Assembly: GCA_035235625.1 (NCBI GenBank)
Contig: CP141150.1
Span: 27,544,756 to 27,608,755 of the forward strand
Direction of reading: 5' to 3'
DNA: 64,000 nt
From: Saururus chinensis
Taxonomy: Eukaryota; Streptophyta; Magnoliopsida; Piperales; Saururaceae
Positions 56,520 through 64,000 of this stretch are shown here, piece after piece (within the stretch, counting starts at the first letter, position 1; every line of letters starts with the position of its first letter). The notes beneath the pieces are model-generated. The model was not told where the DNA came from, ran no database searches, and worked only from the letters and a program-made list of their open reading frames with translations. Made by a program: the position numbers and the translations under genes.

Positions 56520-58609
56520 GATTGGCTGTGAAGCACTCCCAGCCTTTGTGATGGGAGTGGCCATTCAACTGACAGCTTTTGTGAAAAGGAGTATCTAGGG
56601 TGACCGGTTTCCATGACCTTACGTACCATTCTCGGCTGTGACCAGCATTGATACAATTATAGAACCCATTATTGAACGAACATATCTAGCCTAACGGGGC
56701 CCTTAATATCACACATAGAGGCACATGGATTGTGTGTTCACCTCCCTGTGGCGTGTACTGGAGAGCGGTGCTATTCCTCCTATGAAAATCTAATTGTATG
56801 CACCATAGCCCTTGATTTGTGAGGTTGGTCCTTGATGCAGTGCTCGGATTGATGGAACTCACCTCGCTCAATGAATTCAGCTAGCTACAGGAACTCACCT
56901 AGCTCCTCCCTTGAAATTTACAAAAATAAATGTATAAAATAAAAGAAAGAAATTCTCTTCTTTAATATCTCAGAAAATCTCATGAAAGAGTTCCATAAAA
57001 GTCCTAAATTTTTATACATGACCTAATGACATAATTGTAAATTAAAAAAGTCCAACTATAACTAACTAAGCACGAGCCAATAAAATTGGAGAAAAGAATT
57101 AAAAACTTCCTAAATAAATACAAGAGCACAGAATGAAGACTCCGATGAGCGAAAAAGGCTCAAAAGAAAGTAATTCGGAACAAAAATCTCAATCCAAAAC
57201 GAAATTGAACCTTATCTCGGAAATAGGCCAATTGATTGCCCGATCTTTCAATTTATTGCGTTTGGTCTCAGCTTGTACAATTCAACGGATCGATTCACAA
57301 GATTGATTGATCGCCCGTGGCCCGATCGATCGCAAGGTGCCTTGGCTTAAACTGGGTCAAAATAGCAGCAAGTGATCGGTCACTTCTAAGGTCCGATCGA
57401 TCACTCAACATACACTACAACAATAAAAAGTTTTTACCGATGCTAACCAATGCGTTGCTAAAACAACTATTAACGATGCTATCGTCGCTAGTACTTATGC
57501 TTTTAGCGACACACTTGGACAAGCGTCGCTATTATAAGTTGTATTTGCAACGCTTATTAATAAATTGTTGCTAATATAATTCGTGCCCCCGCCACTATAC
57601 ATATTTGCAACATTTTTATTAAACGTCACAAATAAATAGAGTATTTACAATACATATTAATATGGGTCACAAATACATAGGGGTATTCGCAACGCATGGA
57701 AATATGCATCACTAATGCCCATATTTATATAAATCAAATTTAAAAAAAAGTATTAAAAAAAGAGGGGTATTTGCGATGCACCTCTCTATGTGTCGCTGAT
57801 ACCCCAAATTTTCTAAATTTTACAATTCTAAAATATGATTTAATTATATCGATACATACTATATAATTACAAAAAAAATTCTGATAATTTATTTACTATT
57901 TGGTAGTGTGGGCTCAGGCTTTCACCGACGTTGAATCGAGATTCGACTAGGTGTGGGGGCATGCATACTGCATGTCCTATAATTTATGTACGTGCATTGT
58001 ATGATTTATATCCAACGTCACACAGTATGGGGGCTCCCATTGAGGGGCTCGAGCATAACGTACATCACACACAATGGAATAAAGATATTAAGTAAGAAAG
58101 TTTTAGACCCGACAATTAGTTTCAGCTTGCAACCTACCCATGACCTGAGTGAATGATATGTTTCCTTGTCGATTCAAAATCTAACGTCTCATTGATCAAG
58201 TGGGACATGCGTGTCTCGAGTTTGCAAAGGGACGTGAATGAAGGCATTAATTTTAAAATTTCTAGATTAATTGTGTAGTATATTATTATATATATAAAAT
58301 AATATAAATTAGATTAAAAAATTATTAATTAAAAAAGGGTATTTGTGACACATAGACCGGTGCATCGCAAATACTTTTAAGTATTTGCGACGCATACTGT
58401 TATGTGTCCCAAATACCCCTAGTATTTGCAATGCATAATACTATGTGTCGCAAATACTTGGGGGTATTTGCGATGCACCTCTATGCATCGCTAATACATT
58501 TTTTTAATTTTAATTTTTATTATTTTTTAAATATTATATAAAATAAATAAATAAAATTATTACTAAATTCTAATGCTCTCTTGCCTCTCCTCCTCAAAGT
58601 TAGGGCTCA

Positions 58610-60665
58610 CGCTGACATGCGTGAGAGAGAGCGAGAGGAGGGAGAGAGAGAGAAGAGAGAGAGTGGAGAGACAATGAGTAGAGAGAAAGAAGAGAGATAG
58701 GAGAGAGGGTAGAGAAAGGATTTTCTTATATATTATATTTTAAAATTAATAAAAATATTATATTAGCTACACATAGGAGTTAGGGCTCACGCTGCAATGC
58801 GTTGCTACTACTTAGGTTATTAGCAACACTTTTTGCTATACATTTTTTAAAATTTTTTATTAATTTTTATATATAATGTATAATAAAAGAGAGAGGGAGA
58901 GAGAGAAAGAGAGAAGGGGAAGAGAGAGAAAGAAAAGAGATAGAGGATAGAGAGTGTGTGAAGGGAGAGAGGAGAGACAGAGGGGAGAGAGGAGAGAGAG
59001 TGAGTGAGGGGAGAGTGAAGAGAGATAATTTAATTTAAAATTTTTGGTTATATTTTATTATATCTTATAATTTAAAATAAATAAAAGAAATTTAAAAAAT
59101 ATAGTAGCAACGTATAGAAAATGCGTCGCTACTACTTAGGTAGTAGCGGCTATGTGTTGCAAATACATTTTAAATTTTTTTTATTAATTTTAATATTTAA
59201 TATATAAGAAATGAGAAAGAGAGAGAAGGGGAAGAGAGGAGAGGGAGTGGAGAGAATGATAGAGAGAGAGGAGAGAGAATGATAGAGAGAGGAGAGAGAA
59301 TGAGAGAGAGAGTGAGAAGGAAGAGTGGAGAGAGAGGGGAGAGAGGAGAGACAAAATATAATTTAAATTTTTTGGGAATTTATTATTATGCCTTATAATT
59401 TAAAATGAATTAAAAAAATATACTAGCAACATATAGCAAAATGTGTCGCTACTGCCCTCGGCAGTAGCAACGCATATGCATATGCATCGTTACTACCTAA
59501 GGTAGTAGTGACGTATTATGCTATGTGTCACTAATATATTTAATTTAAATTTTATTTATTTATTTTAAATTATAAGATATAATAAAAAATTCCCTAAAAA
59601 ACTAAATTAAATTATCCCTCTCTCCCCTCTGTCTCACTCTTTTTTTTTTCTTTCTCTCTCCTCTCTCTCTCATCCTCTCTTTCTCTCCCTTTTTACCTCT
59701 CTCTTCCCCTTCTCGCTAGCTCTTTCTTTCTCTCCCTTTTATTATATACTATATTGTAAATTTTAATAAAATTAAAATAAATAAAATTAATTATATAGAG
59801 AGGGAGAGAGGAGAGAGAGTGAGAGTGAGAGTGAGGGGAGAGAGGAGAGAGAGAGTGAGAGTGAGAGTGAGAGGAGATATAGAGAGGAGAGAGAAGAGAG
59901 AGAATTTAATTTATATTTTTTGGGATTTTTTTAATTATATCTTATATTTTAAAATGGATAAAAAATTTTAAAAATATAGTAATGATGCATAGCAAATTGG
60001 GTCATTGCTACCTTGTAGTAGCATCGCATAGAAAAATGCGTACCTATTACATTTAATTTTAATTTCTTTTAGTCATTTTAAAATATAAGATGCAATATAA
60101 AATTCCCTAAAAAATCTAAATTAAATTTTCTTCTCTCTCCTCTCTATATTTCCTCTCTCTCTCTTTCTCTCTCCTCTCTCTTCCCTCTTTTTCCTCTCTC
60201 CTCTCTCTCTCTTCCCTCTTTCTCCTCTCTCCTCTCTTCTATCTCCCTCTTCCCTCTCTCTCCTACATTTAATTTTATTTTTTATTTTTTAAAATATAAG
60301 ATATAATAAAAGGGCGAGAGAGAAAGAGCGAGAAGGGGAAAATAGAGAGAGGAGAGAGAGGGGAGAGAGAGTGAAAAGATAGAGAGATGAGAGAGCATAG
60401 AGAGAGGAGAGAGTGAATATAGAGAGAATGAAGAGAGAGGGAGTGAGGGTAGAGAGACAGTGAAGAGAGAGGGAGAGAGAGAGAGGGTAGAGATAGAGAA
60501 GAGAGATGGGTAGAGAGAGAGTGAGAGAAAGAAGTGAGGGAGAGGGTAGAGAGTGAGAGGGTGGGTAGAGAGAGAGAGAGAGTGAGAGAAGAGATTGAAA
60601 GAGTTGGTAGAGAGAGGGGGGGTAGAAAGAGGGGAGAAAGAAGTGAGAGAGAGAGAGGGTAGAGA
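58610..60665. repeat. Alternating GA-rich and CT-rich tracts inside CACTA element
   Basis: GA tracts on the plus strand: about 58620-58730, 58885-59035, 59210-59350, 59797-59905 and 60308-60665. CT tracts: about 59612-59740 and 60130-60265. Between them lie AT-rich spacers with taaaatataagatataata and its reverse, so the tracts form large imperfect inverted repeats. Open frames here are compositional. Confidence 0.85.
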
Positions 60666-60894
60666 GAGGTTTTGTTTTTATTAAAATAACACTATTTTCG
60701 AAGCTTCCGATTAAGCATTGCTAAAAAAGCATATCTACGACGCTTATATACAAGCGTTGCAAATATAAACACTTTGCAATGCTTAGTTAACGTCGCAAAT
60801 ATATAAATATTTCTATGCTTTCTTAAAATCATCGGAAAAATTGTGTTTTAAGCGATGCTAAAAATAAAAGGTGTGGCACGCCTTTACATTTTTC

Positions 60895-61165
60895 TTGTGC
60901 TGGCGAAAATTTCCCCTCCGACTCACCCCCTCAGCCTCCGCCCCGCCCTGGCTCTGCTCTGCCCCACCCCTGCTCCGCTCCTCTCGCTCTGCACCACCTA
61001 GATTTGCCACTGCCCCCCCTACTCCCCCCTCAGGTCCCCTCCTCCCGCAACCCCCATCGCCTCGTGTTCCCGAAGCAGGAGTGACTCCAACCCTCCTCCT
61101 CCTGGCTTGTCCCCCCCCCCCCCCCAATCGCCCCCTCTTCCCTCTCCCATTAAATTGCCTTGGGT
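60895..61165. other. GC-rich segment in the CACTA element
   Basis: About 270 bp of C-rich DNA giving Pro/Ala/Ser frames on the plus strand and Gly/Arg frames on the minus. CACTA 35820-37316 has a GC-rich block at the matching place (36680-36950) but with little direct similarity. It could be captured gene DNA. No domain is recognised. Confidence 0.4.
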
Positions 61166-61849
61166 AGTTTTGATTTCTTTGAATAAATTTTTTTAGCAGC
61201 GCTCTTTATGAGTGTCACTAATATAGTTCAATTTTTTTATGTGATTAGCGGTGCTCTTGAAGGGCGTCGCTAATTGTGTTAAAATATGTTCTTTTTCAAA
61301 ATTATTTCAATAGTAGTGACATTTTAAAAAGTGTCGCTAATAATTTTATTTTTTATTATTTTTTCAAAATATTTTATAGTATCGACGCTTACACAATCAT
61401 CTCTAATATTATATTAATACTGACGCTTATTATAAATTGTTGCTAATAATTATATTTTAAATTTTTTTTTAAAATCTTTTAATAGTAGCGACACTGTAAT
61501 AAGTGTCGCTAATATTATATTAATAGCGACGCTTATTATAAAGTATCACTAATAATTATATTTTTAATTGTTTGTTAAATTTTTTTTAATAGTAGCGACG
61601 CTATAATAAGCATCGCTAATATTATATTAATAGTGACGCGTAATAGAAAATGTCACTAATAATTTAGCATAGCGACTGGACTTTTATCGATGTATTTAGT
61701 GATGCTTTTTAAGCGTCGCTAATAGTCATTAGCGACGCTTTTATAACTATTACCAACACTTAAAAGTGTTGCTAATAGTGCTTTCTGTTGTAGTGATAAA
61801 ATTGTCCATTTTTCAATTTTAGTCTCATTTCTCTATATAACTCAAAGCT

Positions 61850-62760
61850 AGCTGGTTTATATTATCCTCCCCTAGTTCGAAAGTATTCGCCCTTGAATTT
61901 AAAGAATTATCATATGAAGAATCTCCAAAGCCCAATATTCTTGGCAGATAATTTGTTATACACTGCAAGAAACCTATCATTAGTCAAAATAGTCCATACA
62001 AAATCACCAACATTAAATTTTACATATTTTATTTTTAAATCTTCAATAACTTTATATTTTTCATCAGACACCTGCAACTTTTTAAGATTATCAGAGTGAA
62101 TGTCCTATAAATGTGAGATAAAATCTTCAACCCAACTATTTAATCTCTTTACATTGGGAACATGAACCAATCCAAAGGTTAAAGCCACAAACAATAATGG
62201 AAGGGCTAAATTATGTACTTCGATTCACACTATGATTATAAGCAAACTCAGTTTTTATGCAGTTGTTGATCCCATGATTTAAGATTAGCACCCACTAAAT
62301 TTCAAAATAAATTACCTGAAGATCTGTTGACCTCATTCATCTGTCCATCGGTTTGTAGATGAAGTATGTGGTAACTTCTATAAAGAATGCCAGAAATGAC
62401 TTAAGAATTGAGTATCTCGGTGAGAGACAATAACTAAAGGTAAGTCATACAAGCGATATACTTTCTAGAATAATAATAATGCAATATGAAATGCATCATT
62501 AGTCTTCTTATAAAGAATAAAATAGTCATATTGGAAAACCTATCAACGACAACATAAATAGTATCCATTCCTATCTCAGTATGGAGCAATCTAAGAATAA
62601 AGTCCATACTTATATTAGACAACTGTTAAATAGGGATATACAAAGGCATATACAACTCAACATTAGTAGATGATCTTTTAGTGACATATGACATAAATGA
62701 CACATCCCAACAAATCTATATACCTCCTTGCGCATAGATAGCTAAAAATAAGAACAAAAA
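61850..62760 (-). pseudogene. Gypsy integrase remnant
   Basis: The minus strand from about 62740 reads KEVYRFVGMCHLC, then ISMDFILRLLHTEIGMDTIY, VVVDRFSNM, SHRDTQFLSHFWHSFY, YHILHLQTDGQMNEVNRSSG, NLFWNLVGANLKSWDQQLHK. The order is zinc-finger end, DFxxxLP Asp region, second Asp (HRDT), then the Glu region. At least six stops or frame shifts occur. It belongs to the element whose LTR is at 56833-57410. Confidence 0.8.
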
Positions 62761-63087
62761 ATAATTGAAATGTCCTATCTCTTCTCATATGATCCTCATT
62801 ATGTAACTCTTAAATGATCTTCACGTGTTGACTGCAATTAGGAATACATAATTAAATACCCTTGAAGAGAAAATTATCATGCAATAGATAATACTTCTTT
62901 TCTTCCTCAAGGTCAAACAAAACTTTAGAGAATAAAGAATTAATAAATATTCATTTGTTTGGTTTAATTCAAACTTGTATTAATTAAGCTTTTAAAAAGG
63001 GTCATTTCAGAGTATTTGTTTAACATTGAATTTAATCATTGAATAAGTCCCCAAATCATATGTACGTTGATTAAGCAAAGTCAACAG

Positions 63088-64000
63088 TAGGGATAGGCAA
63101 AGTGCGGGCTGCCCATGGGCGGCCTGCACTAGCAGGCAGGGCCAAAGTTCAGCCTATCTTGGCCCACTGCCGGCAAAGAGGAGGGTCGGGCCGGCCTGCC
63201 CGGTACCCAATGGCTAAGAGCCATTGGGGCTTCAGTCGTTGGGATGGGGCAAATGCCCCAACGTGTTGGGGGCATTGCCCCCTGTTTTTAAATTTTTAAA
63301 AAGAAATTAAAATAACCTTATGTTTACAAATTTGTCACCTTCCACACATAAAGATAATTCTAACCCCAATAACAATAAAAAAAGGGTCATATTCAAGTGT
63401 AAAAGAGGTAATTGTCATATTTGAAAATCTATAAATAGGAGGGAGTGTTTAACCTTCTCTTCAACCTTCCCTATACTATCTAAGTCTCTCTTTCTCCTCT
63501 CCTCCTATAGTCTCAAGTCTCAAGCTCTTAATTACTTTAATTGTTATTATTTAATTAAAATTAAGCTCTCAAACTCTCAATTATCCTGATTCAAGTTTTC
63601 AATTGTAAAGCTTTCTCCTCCTCCATCAAGTGGGAACTAGCAACTCAAGTCTAAACTCTCTAGCATCAAGGTAAGTAAATTTGATTTAATAATTCAATTT
63701 TTAGTTTAATTTTTATCTTATTTTTCTTACTTATTATTTTTAAAGAGTATGATCATCTTAATCAACCTACAATTCCTCCTCCTCTCGGTCGCCCCTAAGT
63801 CCAATCATCAATTTTTTCAAAAGAAGAATTCCCAGCATGAACGAAGGCGATTATGGAGGAATTCCACAAATGCCTTTGATGGTCGGGGAGAAAAAGAAGT
63901 GGCAACCTTCTATGGTGTAGAGCCATATAATGAAAATTAGGGCGGACGACCCTAACAATCTTGAAAAGTTCATCCTCAAAGCCGAATGCAATTACTGTAA
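63088..64000 (+). mobile_element. 5' part of a hAT (Ac-like) transposon
   Basis: Starts near tagggataggcaaagtgcgg and continues with GC-rich gggccggcctgcccgg, the subterminal style of plant hAT elements. A TATA box (tctataaatag, 63428-63438) precedes a CT-rich leader, and the gtaagt at 63670-63675 may be the donor of a leader intron. Near the edge one frame reads EKKWQPSMV, a stop where Trp is expected, SHIMKIRADDPNNLEKF, ILKAECNYC, the start of a BED zinc finger with its first two Cys. The element continues beyond the window. The in-frame stop suggests the transposase is damaged, at least in this copy. Confidence 0.7.
63428..63438 (+). promoter_or_regulatory. TATA box of the hAT element
   Basis: tctataaatag followed within 30-40 bp by a pyrimidine-rich leader (ccttctcttcaaccttccc). 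Confidence 0.55.

Larger units (their letters stand above)
52548..56832. repeat. Segmental duplication copy B (contains CYP82 gene B)
   Basis: The counterpart of 38210-43790 in the same orientation, about 8.7-14.3 kb away. Copy B lacks the solo LTR and MITE of copy A but has its own block in the intron (55116-55486). The upstream homology ends at ggttggtcc (56824-56832), directly followed by a retroelement LTR. Confidence 0.85.
57413..61795. mobile_element. Non-autonomous CACTA element, 4.4 kb
   Basis: Starts cactacaacaataaaaag and ends tttctgttgtagtg, with ata duplicated at 57410-57412 and 61796-61798. Subterminal repeats of the form ttagcgacgctt / aagcgtcgctaat fill about 57420-57780 on the left and 61190-61780 on the right. 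The interior has GA tracts and inverted CT tracts, repeated gtatttgcgacgcat words, a non-repeat segment at 57900-58260 and a Pro/Arg-coding-looking GC-rich segment at 60895-61160 with a run of 15 C at 61111-61125. No transposase domain was found. Confidence 0.9.
56833..62960 (-). mobile_element. Gypsy remnant with 3' LTR upstream of gene B, split by a CACTA element
   Basis: Minus-strand order: integrase fragment (about 62760-61850), pol tail and agctagctttgag, then 3' LTR 57410-56833 (tgttgagtgatcg to gcactgcatca, 578 bp). The CACTA element 57413-61795 sits two bases outside the LTR. Excluding it restores a junction like that at 45590-45602 (aacttta then tgttgag). The LTR matches 45602-46187 end to end in inverse orientation. 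62761-63087 is AT-rich and probably more decayed pol. Confidence 0.75.

Noticed and set aside
60858-61167. Pro/Ala-rich plus and Gly/Arg-rich minus frames
   Set aside because: C-rich segment inside the CACTA element with a run of 15 C; no domain or start context.

Overview
This window is nuclear DNA from a flowering plant with a large, transposon-rich genome. The evidence is spliced genes with GT-AG introns, two A-type cytochrome P450 genes of the CYP82 family, and dense, nested plant LTR retrotransposons plus CACTA, MULE, hAT and MITE sequences. CYP82 genes are typical of eudicots and magnoliids rather than grasses; the sequence alone does not let me name the species. I see no bacterial operons, CRISPR arrays, rRNA genes or tRNA genes.

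Layout. (1) 1-4.2 kb: a decayed gypsy gag fragment (minus strand) and two tandem duplications lie upstream of the last four exons of an HR-like lesion-inducing (HRLI) family membrane-protein gene (plus strand, 3032-4228). Its first exon is not visible and probably lies left of the window. (2) 5.4-7.9 kb: a possible orphan first exon and a decayed MULE transposase. (3) 7.9-33.7 kb: a nest of LTR retrotransposons. Remnant element I abuts related element II (10601-33734). The 3' LTR of II is split by element III, a chromodomain gypsy element on the minus strand at 18482-32257 with a perfect TGTAT target duplication. Element III is itself interrupted by a 165-bp MITE in its reverse transcriptase (10-bp duplication) and by solo LTR IV at 24398-29192 (perfect GTTAA duplication). 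Solo LTR IV contains solo LTR V (25438-26865). (4) 33.7-38.2 kb: tandem repeats, a gag remnant and two CACTA-like elements. (5) 38.2-43.8 kb and 52.5-56.8 kb: two copies of a segmental duplication, each carrying an intact two-exon CYP82 gene on the minus strand (521 and 522 residues, about 90% identical by hand comparison). (6) 43.8-52.5 kb, between them: a gypsy 3' end, a large LTR-like block (46487-51048) and integrase, copia and CACTA fragments. (7) 56.8-63.0 kb: a minus-strand gypsy remnant whose LTR starts about 370 bp upstream of the second CYP82 start codon. A 4.4-kb non-autonomous CACTA element (57413-61795, ATA duplication) sits at its LTR/internal junction. (8) 63.1 kb to the end: the 5' part of a hAT element with a BED-finger-like coding start cut by the window edge.

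The three host genes are the HRLI gene and the CYP82 pair. The CYP82 proteins should be ER-anchored monooxygenases of specialised metabolism; their substrates cannot be read from sequence. Most of the rest is decayed mobile DNA. I found no convincing new multi-gene system. The most informative signals are the paralogue differences inside P450 substrate-recognition regions, the dated nesting order, and palindromic repeat clusters inside several LTR families.
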